A stretch of 49,193 nucleotides of DNA from RUG11198 sp036342255 (lineage in GTDB: Bacteria; Bacillota_I; Bacilli_A; RF39; UBA660), in the NCBI GenBank assembly GCA_036342255.1, contig JAZAUS010000015.1:1-49193 (forward strand), written 5' to 3'. A model generated the notes under the pieces. It was not told the origin of the DNA, did no database searches, and saw only the letters and a program-made list of their open reading frames with translations. Numbering within the stretch: position 1 is the stretch's first letter; each line of letters begins with the position of its first letter. Positions 16,664 to 25,064 of this stretch are shown here, in pieces. The position numbers and the translations under genes are program-made.

Positions 16664-17457
16664 GATTAGATAATGTTTGTTATGAGAATAAAATTAATAA
16701 TATTAACTATGTTTTTGAAGAAGGTAGTATTACTTCAATTATTGGTAAAAGTGGTAGTGGTAAGAGTTTATTGAGTTTAATTATGATGAATGTTATTAAT
16801 AATTATGATGGCAATATTATAGTAGATGGAATAGATAATTATGATCTTTATGATTATTTAAGAAATGTTGGATATGTTTTTCAAGATGTTAGAGATCATT
16901 TTATTTGTAATGTAGTAAAGGATGAAATAGCTTTTGGATTAAGGCAATATAAATATAAAATAGATAAAATTGATGAACATGTTAATAATGCTTTAAAAAT
17001 GGTAGGATTATCTGTTAGTATTTTAAAAAAGAATGTGATTGAGCTTAGTAGTGGTGAGGCGGCTAAAGTGGCTTTAGCTTCTTCGTTAGTAATGAATCCA
17101 AAATTTTTATTATTGGATGAACCTACTTTATATTTGGATGGTAATAGTAAGAAAAGTTTATTAAATTTATTATTAAAGCTTAAAAATAGATATAATAAAA
17201 CTATTATTATAATATCTAATGATATGGATTTTGTATATTCTTTAGATGGTGATTATATTTTATTGAATGATGGTGAAATAAAAGATAGGGGTAAAGTTAA
17301 AGATTGGAAATATGAAAGTGATATTTTTACTAATTATGAGGTAGAAAGACCTGCTATGGTTAGGATTAGTAATTATATTAATAATAAGTATAAATTGAAT
17401 TTATATAATGTTAAAGATATAGATGAACTTGTTGAGGGGTGTTTTGGTGATGAATGA
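16654..17457 (+). CDS. ecfA2: ECF transporter ATPase subunit A2
   Basis: The second ATPase (267 residues) of the ECF energising module, which powers uptake of vitamins bound by separate S-components. Walker A GKSGSGKS (31-38), Q-loop Gln77 in VFQDVRD, signature LSSGEAAK (131-138) and Walker B LLLDEPT (catalytic E156) are all present. The switch histidine is replaced: IISND has Asn189 where HD is usual. It partners with the degenerate A1. The start overlaps A1 by 10 bases and its end overlaps ecfT by 8. No S-component gene is in the window, as expected for a group II ECF module. Confidence 0.9.
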   Translation: MEIRLDNVCYENKINNINYVFEEGSITSIIGKSGSGKSLLSLIMMNVINNYDGNIIVDGIDNYDLYDYLRNVGYVFQDVRDHFICNVVKDEIAFGLRQYKYKIDKIDEHVNNALKMVGLSVSILKKNVIELSSGEAAKVALASSLVMNPKFLLLDEPTLYLDGNSKKSLLNLLLKLKNRYNKTIIIISNDMDFVYSLDGDYILLNDGEIKDRGKVKDWKYESDIFTNYEVERPAMVRISNYINNKYKLNLYNVKDIDELVEGCFGDE

Positions 17458-18187
17458 TGTTAGTAATTATGATATTAAGAAAACTAATTCACGAATACAT
17501 GGATTGAGTAGTGTTTATAAAGTCTTATCAGTATTATTTATGATTATATTTATTATATTATCATGTAGTAAGATGGATGTTTTTATGATTAATTTATTAT
17601 TACTTGTTATAATTGCTTGGACTAATATCAAGTTAAAGATATTTTTGAAGGTATTATTAATGTTTTGGTGGCTGTTACTTTTTGTTTTTTTATTATTGAG
17701 TTTAATATATTTAGATTTTTTTGTTGGTTTAATATGGGTAGTTAAATTAATAGATTTATTGTTATATTTATCTATTATTGGTTTTACTACAAGCTATTAT
17801 GATTTATATTTAGGAACTGATTTAATAGTAAGACAAATTGTATTTATTGGTGATAGTAAGAATATTACTTATAAAATAATAGATTTTATAAAAATAATTA
17901 GTATTATGTATGGTGAAAAAGTTAGAATTGAAAATTCTAAAAAGCTTAGAGGTGTTGGATATTATAGTTTTGGAATAATAGATGGTGTTTATATGTTTTT
18001 TAGTGATTTGTTTATGACTATAAAGTTTTCGTATAATAAACTTAATAAGTTAAAGAATAATATGGTTGTTAATAAGGGGGAGGTTAACTCTTTAAAATAT
18101 AAATATTTGTTGAATAAATGGAAAAAAACTGATACAATATTGTTAATTATAAATTTTCTTATGATATTTATTATATTAATATATTAA
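17450..18187 (+). CDS. ecfT: ECF transporter transmembrane subunit T
   Basis: A 245-residue membrane protein that couples the A1/A2 ATPases to the S-component. The opening SRIHGLSSVYKVLSVLFMII matches the EcfT N-terminus (typically SxLHxLDPRTKLL). About five hydrophobic helices follow. A coupling-helix motif LRGVG is at about residue 163; the second Ala-Arg-Gly type motif usual in EcfT is not obvious. ATG 17450 follows GAGGGG and gives an 8-base overlap with ecfA2; an in-frame ATG at 17423 is less likely. truA follows 14 bases later. Confidence 0.87.
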   Translation: MNDVSNYDIKKTNSRIHGLSSVYKVLSVLFMIIFIILSCSKMDVFMINLLLLVIIAWTNIKLKIFLKVLLMFWWLLLFVFLLLSLIYLDFFVGLIWVVKLIDLLLYLSIIGFTTSYYDLYLGTDLIVRQIVFIGDSKNITYKIIDFIKIISIMYGEKVRIENSKKLRGVGYYSFGIIDGVYMFFSDLFMTIKFSYNKLNKLKNNMVVNKGEVNSLKYKYLLNKWKKTDTILLIINFLMIFIILIY

Positions 18188-18201
18188 AGTGAGGTAGTTT
18201 T

Positions 18202-18942
18202 ATGAGATATTTTATGACTTTTTCTTATGATGGTAGTGATTTTAAGGGCTATCAAAAGCAAACTCGTATGAGAACTGTTCAAGGGGAATTAGAGAAAGTT
18301 TTATCTAAGGTTAATGGTGAAAATAGTGTTAGTATAGTGGCATCAGGTAGAACTGATGCTGGTGTGCATGCTATGAATCAGAAAGCACATTTTGATTTGG
18401 ATAAAGAAATTGATTGTGATAAGTTTCTTCATAGTGTTAATGCTATATTACCTGATGATATATATGTGAAAAATATTGAAGCTGTTTCTGATAATTTTCA
18501 TGCTAGATTTAATGCTATTGGTAAAGAATATATTTATCAAATTAATATGGGAGAGTATAATCCTCTTGAGAGAAAGTATGTTTATCAACATAATCATAAA
18601 TTGGATGTTGTTGAGATGCAAAGAGCTATGAAATATTTAGAAGGTACGCATAATTTCAGAGCTTTTACTAAGACTGATGATGAGAAAGATGATTATGTTA
18701 GGACTTTGTCTCAAACTAATGTAATTAGGGATTTAAAAGATGTTAGTAAGATTACTCTTGTTTTTGTTGGTACAGGTTTTATGAGATATATGGTTAGAAA
18801 TATAGTAGGTACTTTAATTGAAATAGGAGAAGGTAAAAGAAGAAGTGAAGAAATTATAGATATTCTTGCTAGTGAAGATAGAAGAAGAGCTGGTAAAACG
18901 GCTGAAGCACAGGGATTATTTTTAAAGAATGTTTTTTATTAA
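18202..18942 (+). CDS. truA: tRNA pseudouridine(38-40) synthase TruA
   Basis: TruA isomerises uridines 38, 39 and 40 in tRNA anticodon arms. The 246-residue length is standard. The catalytic aspartate is in the signature SGRTDAGVHAM, the N-terminal block FSYDGSDFKGYQKQ and the C-terminal GFMRYMVRNIVGTL are conserved. GAGG precedes the ATG by about 8 bases. It ends the ecf cassette, the order commonly seen in Firmicutes. Confidence 0.97.
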   Translation: MRYFMTFSYDGSDFKGYQKQTRMRTVQGELEKVLSKVNGENSVSIVASGRTDAGVHAMNQKAHFDLDKEIDCDKFLHSVNAILPDDIYVKNIEAVSDNFHARFNAIGKEYIYQINMGEYNPLERKYVYQHNHKLDVVEMQRAMKYLEGTHNFRAFTKTDDEKDDYVRTLSQTNVIRDLKDVSKITLVFVGTGFMRYMVRNIVGTLIEIGEGKRRSEEIIDILASEDRRRAGKTAEAQGLFLKNVFY

Positions 18943-18974
18943 AAATATATTTCTTTTTTTTTGGGAGTGATAAT

Positions 18975-19868
18975 ATGTTTGATAAATGTGTTTTATGTCC
19001 TAGATATTGTAAAGTAAATAGAGATAAAGGTGAATTTGGCTATTGTAAATGTGGTAATAAGATGATTATTGCAAGATATTCTTTACATAAGTGGGAAGAG
19101 CCTTGTTTAAGTGGTGATATTGGATCTGGAACAATCTTTTTTTCTGGTTGTAATATGAAATGTGTATATTGTCAAAATTATGAAATAAGTGTGTTAAGAT
19201 ATGGTAGAAGTGTTAGTGTTGGTGAGTTTTGTTATATGTGTCTTGATTTACAAAATAATGGGGCTAAAAATATTAATTTAGTTACGGGAGTTATGTATAT
19301 TCCACTTATTGTACAAGGAATTAAATTAGCACGTGAAAAGGGATTAAGAATACCAATAGTATATAATAGTAGTGGCTATGAAAGTATTGAAGGTTTAAAA
19401 CTTTTAGAAGGTATTGTTGATATATATCTTCCTGATTTTAAATATTTTGATGATAAATTAGGATTGAAGTATAGTAATGTAAGAGATTATAATAAATATG
19501 CTATTATGGCTATTAAAGAGATGTATAGACAAGTTGGAAGAAATAAATTTGATAAAGATGGTATAATGATTAGGGGAGTTATTGTTAGACATTTAATTTT
19601 ACCGGGATGTGGTGATGATAGTAAGAAAGTAATTAAATATTTGTATAATAATTATAAAGATAATATATATTTAAGTATAATGAATCAATATACACCTGTT
19701 AGAAAGATTAATATTGATGAGTTAGATAGAAAAATTGATAATGATGAATATGATGAGATTATTAATTATGCTTATGATTTGGGTGTTAGATGTGCTTATA
19801 TTCAAGAAGAGGGTACGCAAAGTAAGAGCTTTATACCTAATTTTGAAGAATTTAGGGCAATTGAATGA
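18975..19868 (+). CDS. Radical SAM protein, PflX-like (COG1313 type)
   Basis: A 297-residue radical SAM enzyme related to pyruvate formate-lyase activating proteins. The [4Fe-4S]/SAM cluster motif is CNMKCVYC (CxxxCxxC) in the segment SGCNMKCVYCQN. The N-terminus has additional cysteines, CVLCPRYCKVNR and FGYCKCG, characteristic of the PflX subgroup. The substrate of this subgroup is unknown to me. GGGAGTGAT precedes the ATG. The gene lies in the truA-rluB run without terminators and overlaps the region of the next gene's first possible start. Confidence 0.85.
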   Translation: MFDKCVLCPRYCKVNRDKGEFGYCKCGNKMIIARYSLHKWEEPCLSGDIGSGTIFFSGCNMKCVYCQNYEISVLRYGRSVSVGEFCYMCLDLQNNGAKNINLVTGVMYIPLIVQGIKLAREKGLRIPIVYNSSGYESIEGLKLLEGIVDIYLPDFKYFDDKLGLKYSNVRDYNKYAIMAIKEMYRQVGRNKFDKDGIMIRGVIVRHLILPGCGDDSKKVIKYLYNNYKDNIYLSIMNQYTPVRKINIDELDRKIDNDEYDEIINYAYDLGVRCAYIQEEGTQSKSFIPNFEEFRAIE

Positions 19869-19882
19869 GTAAAGGAGATATT

Positions 19883-20599
19883 ATGGAAAGATTACAGAAG
19901 GTTATGTCAGAAAGAGGTTTTTGTTCAAGAAGAAAAGCTGAAAAACTTATTGTTGATGGTAAGGTTAGGGTAAATGGTGAAGTAGTAACAACTTTGGGTG
20001 TAAAGGTAGGTAAAAAAGATTCTATTGTTGTTGATGGGGTTGCATTAGATAATGATATTAATTATGAATATTATTTGTTATATAAACCTCGTGGTGTTGT
20101 TACTACTACTAGTGATGATAAGGGAAGAAAAACAGTAGTATCATTAATTGATACTAATACACGAATATATCCAGTTGGAAGGTTGGATTATGATACTACG
20201 GGGCTTCTTATTTTGACTAATGATGGAGAGTTAGCTAATAAGCTTATGCATCCTTCTAATGAAATAGAAAAAGTATATATTGCTAAGGTAGAAGGTGTTT
20301 TATCAGGATATGAGATAAAGAAACTTCGAACTGGGGTAATGATAGATGGTTATAAAACTAAAAAGGCAAGAGTTAAATTATTAAAGACTAATCGTGATAA
20401 GGATACTTGTTTGGTTGAAATTACAATTCATGAGGGCCATAATCGTCAAATTAGAAAGATGATAGAGTCTTTAGGTAAAAAAGTAATAAAATTAAAAAGA
20501 GAGAGATATGCTTTTTTAAACTTGGATGGTCTTAAAGTGGGAAAGTATAGAAAGCTTTCAAATAAGGAAGTATCAGTTTTATATAGTTTAGTTAAATAA
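19883..20599 (+). CDS. rluB: Ribosomal large-subunit pseudouridine synthase, RluB/RsuA family
   Basis: The enzyme converts a uridine of rRNA to pseudouridine; members of this branch modify U2605 of 23S rRNA (RluB) or U516 of 16S rRNA (RsuA). The N-terminal S4 RNA-binding domain (about 1-60) contains GFCSRRKAEKLIVDGKVRVNG. The catalytic aspartate is in GRLDYDTTGLL, and the C-terminal EGHNRQIRKM is conserved. 238 residues. ATG 19883 is preferred, 5 bases after AAAGGAG; an upstream ATG at 19865 overlaps the radical SAM gene. RluB is the likelier assignment in Firmicutes, but RsuA cannot be excluded. Confidence 0.9.
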   Translation: MERLQKVMSERGFCSRRKAEKLIVDGKVRVNGEVVTTLGVKVGKKDSIVVDGVALDNDINYEYYLLYKPRGVVTTTSDDKGRKTVVSLIDTNTRIYPVGRLDYDTTGLLILTNDGELANKLMHPSNEIEKVYIAKVEGVLSGYEIKKLRTGVMIDGYKTKKARVKLLKTNRDKDTCLVEITIHEGHNRQIRKMIESLGKKVIKLKRERYAFLNLDGLKVGKYRKLSNKEVSVLYSLVK

Positions 20600-20610
20600 T
20601 ATAAAAAAGC

Positions 20611-20639
20611 TGGACAAATTAGGAAAAATAATATATAAT
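20611..20639 (+). promoter_or_regulatory. Promoter of the tandem alarmone synthetase gene
   Basis: TGGACA (20611-20616), 17-base spacer, perfect TATAAT (20634-20639). A 5' leader of about 120 bases would follow. Within it TTAACTC (20642-20648) can pair with GAGTTAA (20706-20712). Confidence 0.6.
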
Positions 20640-20764
20640 AATTAACTCGTAAGGAATTATAGTGAGATAAAAGAATTAAATTATTTAAGAATACAAATAT
20701 TGATTGAGTTAAATATTTTATAATAAAGAATAATACTTATTATTATTCAAGGGGTGATGACATA

Positions 20765-22009
20765 ATGGATAATATAGTTAGTAATGAGTTTAAATTAAGT
20801 AAAGATTTTTATGAACCTTATAGAAGATGTTTAAACTTGGTAGATACAATTATTGATGATTATATTGTTGATCATGAGGGTTATGAAGTTATATCTTATA
20901 CTAATAAAAGAATTAAAACAGAGAAAAGTATAAAAGAGAAATTAGATAGACATAATCTAGAATATACTATTGAAAATGTAGAAAATAGATTAAAGGATAT
21001 TGCTGGTATAAGAATTGTATGTCCATTTTTAAGGGATGTAGAGGAAGTTATTAGTTATTTAAAGACTAATCCTTATATTGAGAAAATAATTAATGAGAAA
21101 GATTATATTAATCATCCTAAGGAAAGTGGTTATAGAAGTTATCATATGATTGTTATGGTAAAAGATACTGTTTTAGATGGTGAAAATGTTAGATATTTAC
21201 CAGTAGAAATACAAATTCGTACATTAGCGATGGATTGTTATGCGGCTTTAGAGCATAGACTTAGATATAAAAAAGATAGTGATTTTGTTTATGATATGAA
21301 TAAAAAGATAGAGAAGGCTTTGAAAACTACAATAGATATTGATTATAGTTTAAATGATGTATTATGTGATTATAATAGAATTAAAGATGAAGATAATAAT
21401 GATGATGTTAAATATAATTTATATAAATATGAATATGCTATGAATAAATTGAGATCTATTATTAATAGAATGAAAGAGGAATTAACTACAGAAAATTATT
21501 CTCCAATAGAAGCTATAAAATTGAGATTAAAGACTGATAAGAGTATAAATAAGAAGCTTAGAAGTCGTAATAAAAAGAGTATAGATGAAATACATGATGT
21601 AGTGGCTGCTAGAATAATTTGTCCTTTTATTAGTGATATAAGTACTATTATAGATAAAATTATTTTTAATACAGAATTTGAAATAATTGGATTTAAGGAT
21701 TATGTTAATAAACCAAAAGAAAATGGTTATACTAGTTTTCATATATTAGTTAGAATACCTGTATATATAGATGGCGTTAGTGATTATGTAGATGCTGAAA
21801 TACAAATAAGAACTATTACTATGAATATGTGGGCTAGTTTACATCATAAACTATGCTATGAAAGAGATGATAGTAGTAGTGAAGTAGCAGAAATGCTTAA
21901 GGGTTGGGCTAAAGATCTTCGTGAGATTGATGCTGATTATGATAATATATATAGAAATTATTGTATGAATACAAAGAATAAAGTTAAGCAATTAGTAAAA
22001 AATAACTAA
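20765..22009 (+). CDS. Small-alarmone-synthetase-like protein with two RelA/SpoT synthetase domains
   Basis: (p)ppGpp synthetases transfer pyrophosphate from ATP to GDP/GTP. This 414-residue protein contains two copies of the domain and no HD hydrolase, TGS or ACT domain. Copy 1 (about 45-170): R49-x-K51 with S55, D78, GYRSYH (122-127), EIQIRT (148-153) and LEH (E163). Copy 2 (about 250-368): R254-x-K256 with S260, D278, GYTSFH (321-326), EIQIRT (345-350), but SLHH has His360 where copy 1 has E163. Single-copy relatives (RelQ/RelP) have about 200-230 residues. The ATG follows AAGGGGTGAT. The gene stands alone between a promoter and a terminator. Copy 1 looks catalytically complete; copy 2 may be impaired or regulatory. 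Confidence 0.9.
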   Translation: MDNIVSNEFKLSKDFYEPYRRCLNLVDTIIDDYIVDHEGYEVISYTNKRIKTEKSIKEKLDRHNLEYTIENVENRLKDIAGIRIVCPFLRDVEEVISYLKTNPYIEKIINEKDYINHPKESGYRSYHMIVMVKDTVLDGENVRYLPVEIQIRTLAMDCYAALEHRLRYKKDSDFVYDMNKKIEKALKTTIDIDYSLNDVLCDYNRIKDEDNNDDVKYNLYKYEYAMNKLRSIINRMKEELTTENYSPIEAIKLRLKTDKSINKKLRSRNKKSIDEIHDVVAARIICPFISDISTIIDKIIFNTEFEIIGFKDYVNKPKENGYTSFHILVRIPVYIDGVSDYVDAEIQIRTITMNMWASLHHKLCYERDDSSSEVAEMLKGWAKDLREIDADYDNIYRNYCMNTKNKVKQLVKNN

Positions 22010-22032
22010 ATATTATGTTTAGTTATTTTTTA
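21998..22032 (+). terminator. Terminator of the alarmone synthetase gene
   Basis: Stem AAAAATAACTAAA/TTTAGTTATTTTT (21998-22010 with 22018-22030), 7-base loop. The stop codon lies in the stem. Confidence 0.85.
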
Positions 22033-22035
22033 ATG

Positions 22036-22044
22036 TGTTATAAT
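22036..22044 (+). promoter_or_regulatory. Extended -10 promoter upstream of the polytopic membrane protein gene
   Basis: TGTTATAAT immediately follows the terminator T-run, 27 bases before the GTG start. Confidence 0.5.
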
Positions 22045-22071
22045 AGTTTAGTAGATAGGTGAAGTGATTTA

Positions 22072-23496
22072 GTGGAAGATAGTTGTTTTAAGAAAAAGTA
22101 TATTTATATTTTGGCATTATTGTATTTATTAGTGTCTTTAATTATATTTTTGATTGGTAATCTTAAGGCTATTTTTTCAATACCTTTAGTATTACTTTTA
22201 TTAATTTGTTTTTATAAGGCTATTAATAATTTTTCTGTTATGAGGCAAAGAATTTTTGATAATAAAAGGATTTATATTGTTATATTATTGATTGTTTTAT
22301 GGGTTGTTTATAGTGGTATTGGGGGATTTATTTGGCAAAATCCTTGGGATCATAGATTTAGAAATGCTATATTTATGGATTTAGTAAAATATAAATGGCC
22401 AGTTGTTAATAATAATAATTTATTATGTTATTATTTAGGTTTTTGGTTACCTTCTGCTTTGATGGGAAAACTATTTGGATTAAATATTGGATACTTGTTT
22501 CAAGTTTTATGGGCTATTATAGGTCTATTTATAACATATGGCCTTTTATGTCAATATTTAAAAAAAGTCAAAATATCAATGCTTTTGTTCTTTATTTTTT
22601 ATAGTGGATTAGATATATTTTTGTTTTTGTTATTTTCTAAATTGTCTTTTGTAGATGCTGTTAAATCTGTATTTGGTGGAAGACATATTGAGTTAATAAC
22701 GGTTTATTTTAATTCTTCTTCTAATACTACTTTATTATTTTGGCTTTATAATCAAATTATTCCTTTTTGGATAGGAATGTTGTTAATTCTTCTTCAAAAG
22801 AATAGTAAATCTTTGTTGTTTATATATTCTTTAATGTTGTTATACTCTCCATTTGCATTGGTTTCATTATTTCCTGTAATAGTATATAAAATATTAGAAG
22901 ATAGTAATAAAATTTCTTTAAAAAATATTAATAAGTTTTTTTCTTTTCAAAATATTGTTTCATTTATTATTATTATAATTATTGCTATTTATTATAAAAC
23001 TAATATTGCTGTGGGAAAAATAAATTATTTAAATATAAATGCTGATATATTGAAAAAATATGTTTGTTATTTATTTTTTGAATATTTTATATATTTGTTT
23101 TTTATTTATAAAAAGAATTATAAAGATATAGTTTTAAATATATTAATAGTGGTAATACTAATTGGATCATTTATTACTATGGGAAATTCATATGATTTTT
23201 CATGGAGAATTTGTATTCCATTATCGTTTTATATTATGCTTTTACTTATGAAAGAGTTATATGATAAAAAGTGTGTTGTTTGGAAAAGAAATGCTATTAT
23301 TATTATTTTTCTTTTGGGTGCTATAACTCCTGTCTCTGAAATGATAAGAACTTATAAAAATGAGAAAGAAGTGTTAGGCGGTAAAATAAAAGCAAGAAGT
23401 GATTCTTTACCAACTGTTTTTCAGGTTAGAAATAATAAATGTTATGAAAATTTTATAGGAAGAAAGAATTATATTTATAAAATTTTTTATAAATAA
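22072..23496 (+). CDS. Polytopic membrane protein, GT-C glycosyltransferase-like
   Basis: A 474-residue protein with roughly 11 hydrophobic helices. After the second to third helix the loop GGFIWQNPWDHRFRNAIFMD carries Asp/His residues where GT-C-fold enzymes place their acidic catalytic motif, and YYLGFWLPSALMGKLFG follows, a pattern I associate with uncharacterised envelope-polysaccharide membrane proteins in Firmicutes. The GT-C assignment is inference. GTG start at 22072 behind AGGTGAAGTGAT. The acyltransferase gene follows 32 bases later, so a joint role in decorating a surface polymer is plausible. Confidence 0.7.
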   Translation: MEDSCFKKKYIYILALLYLLVSLIIFLIGNLKAIFSIPLVLLLLICFYKAINNFSVMRQRIFDNKRIYIVILLIVLWVVYSGIGGFIWQNPWDHRFRNAIFMDLVKYKWPVVNNNNLLCYYLGFWLPSALMGKLFGLNIGYLFQVLWAIIGLFITYGLLCQYLKKVKISMLLFFIFYSGLDIFLFLLFSKLSFVDAVKSVFGGRHIELITVYFNSSSNTTLLFWLYNQIIPFWIGMLLILLQKNSKSLLFIYSLMLLYSPFALVSLFPVIVYKILEDSNKISLKNINKFFSFQNIVSFIIIIIIAIYYKTNIAVGKINYLNINADILKKYVCYLFFEYFIYLFFIYKKNYKDIVLNILIVVILIGSFITMGNSYDFSWRICIPLSFYIMLLLMKELYDKKCVVWKRNAIIIIFLLGAITPVSEMIRTYKNEKEVLGGKIKARSDSLPTVFQVRNNKCYENFIGRKNYIYKIFYK

Positions 23497-23528
23497 ATTA
23501 ATAATATATTTAGATAAGGATGGTTTTA

Positions 23529-24644
23529 ATGATAACTAGAAAGAGAGATTGTGATTTAGATAAATTAAGAGGACTTGCGATGGTTTATATTATGTTTATT
23601 CATACTATATTTGGAACTGGAATATTTAATGGAAATATAATAAGGATTGTTAAATCTTACTTTTTAATTGAAATGCCAGTTTTCTTTTTTATAGCGGGGG
23701 CTTCTAATTATTATAGTAAATGTAATAGTAAAATGGAGTTTATATTAAAAAGATTTAAAAGATTATTAATTCCATATTATTTTTATGCTTTTATTATTAT
23801 AATTATTAATTCAATTATGCCAAAAGTATTAAATTTTAGTTATAAATTTTCATTTATTACTTGGTTAATGCCTATTACGAATCTACAACAAAGTTTTTCT
23901 GTTTATTTTACTGGTGCTTTGTGGTTTATTCCTATTTATTTGTTTGTAATGATTTTTTTTCCTTATTTAAAAGATTATTATGTTAAAAAAGATAAAGAAA
24001 AATCTTTAGATATTTATTTGCCTCTTTTATATATGTTTTTAGCTATTTTATTAATAGATTTAAAAAGTATGTTTTACATTAATATTTTTATTAAGAAAAT
24101 ATGTTTTTACTCTTTTTTTACATATTTAGGGTTGTTTTGGAATAAGATAAGTAATAGTAAGAATAGAAAAAAAATTAATAAAATTTTGTTTTTTGTACTG
24201 ATTATTTCGTTAGTTGGCTATATATTTTTGATGTTTACAAATTATTTTTATATTGATATGCAAATTAATAAGCAAGGGAATCAAGGAGCTAATTTAGCTT
24301 TTATGGTTTATGGTATTATGGGTATTAGTTTTATTGGAATTATATATAGATATATAATAAAGATTGTTGATTTTGTTTGTAGAATTAAGATTTTTAATTG
24401 GGTATTTAAGCAATATAAAACTAATACATATACTATATATTTATTTCATATGATAGCTTTATATATAGTTGATTTAATAGTTAAGAGTGGTGTAATATCA
24501 TTATCTAATGATTATGTTACATTTATTTTTAGAATTGTTATTTTGATACCTTTATCTGCTTTATTTGGTTTCTTATTTGGTTTTATTGAACATATTGAAT
24601 TTAAATTTATAAAAAATATATTTAGTAAATATATTTTAAAATAG
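23529..24644 (+). CDS. Acyltransferase 3 family membrane protein
   Basis: A 371-residue, roughly ten-helix membrane acyltransferase of the type that O-acetylates sugars or peptidoglycan. It opens with the family motif RDCDLDKLRGLAMVYIMFIH (Arg/Asp and the active-site-type His at the end of helix 1), then FFFIAGAS in helix 2 and RRLLIPY-like FKRLLIPYYFY. No extra SGNH domain is attached. ATG 23529 sits 8 bases after AAGGA and is preferred over the overlapping ATG at 23520. The acceptor is unknown; the neighbouring GT-C-like protein suggests a surface glycan. Confidence 0.87.
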   Translation: MITRKRDCDLDKLRGLAMVYIMFIHTIFGTGIFNGNIIRIVKSYFLIEMPVFFFIAGASNYYSKCNSKMEFILKRFKRLLIPYYFYAFIIIIINSIMPKVLNFSYKFSFITWLMPITNLQQSFSVYFTGALWFIPIYLFVMIFFPYLKDYYVKKDKEKSLDIYLPLLYMFLAILLIDLKSMFYINIFIKKICFYSFFTYLGLFWNKISNSKNRKKINKILFFVLIISLVGYIFLMFTNYFYIDMQINKQGNQGANLAFMVYGIMGISFIGIIYRYIIKIVDFVCRIKIFNWVFKQYKTNTYTIYLFHMIALYIVDLIVKSGVISLSNDYVTFIFRIVILIPLSALFGFLFGFIEHIEFKFIKNIFSKYILK

Positions 24645-24652
24645 TTATATTA

Positions 24653-24661
24653 TGTTATAAT
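24653..24661 (+). promoter_or_regulatory. Extended -10 promoter of the 24681 gene
   Basis: TGTTATAAT lies 19 bases before the start; no clear -35. Confidence 0.5.
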
Positions 24662-24680
24662 TAAAATAGGAGATGGTTTT

Positions 24681-25043
24681 ATGAATATGAGTAAGTTACA
24701 TTTTTTATATCCTGAAGATAATAAAGAGTTGATTAATTCTATTCAGGTTAAGATTGATGATGTTGAGTATGTTTTTTATAAGAATAATCCACAAGTTTTG
24801 GATATTGCTCAGGGTATTCATCATGTGATTGTATATGGGACAATATTTAGTGATGTTGATGTTAATTTGGATGATGGAGAATTAAATGTTGATCATGAGG
24901 AATCATTAAAGGAGTGGTTTTCTGGAGATATAATGATAGAAGAAGCTGATGAATATTATATATTTAAGACTCCATTTCTTTTAAATTTTAAGGGTAAGTT
25001 AAAGAAAGTAAATAGAGAAGAATTTGAGAAAAGAAGTAACTAA
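24681..25043 (+). CDS. Hypothetical acidic protein
   Basis: A 120-residue soluble, acidic protein that I do not recognise. The sequence alternates hydrophobic and polar residues as in a beta-rich fold (IQVKIDDVEYVFYK, HHVIVYGTIFSDVDV). No signal peptide or catalytic motif is visible. TAGGAGATGG lies 8 bases before the ATG. The following membrane protein gene starts 21 bases after its stop, so the two probably share a transcript ending at 25601. Confidence 0.6.
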   Translation: MNMSKLHFLYPEDNKELINSIQVKIDDVEYVFYKNNPQVLDIAQGIHHVIVYGTIFSDVDVNLDDGELNVDHEESLKEWFSGDIMIEEADEYYIFKTPFLLNFKGKLKKVNREEFEKRSN

Positions 25044-25064
25044 GCTAGAAAGGAATAGTATTGG

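Noticed and set aside
17455..17457. TGA read as tryptophan
   Set aside because: TGA ends genes such as ecfA2 and rsmE at positions consistent with family lengths, and conserved Trp positions use TGG.
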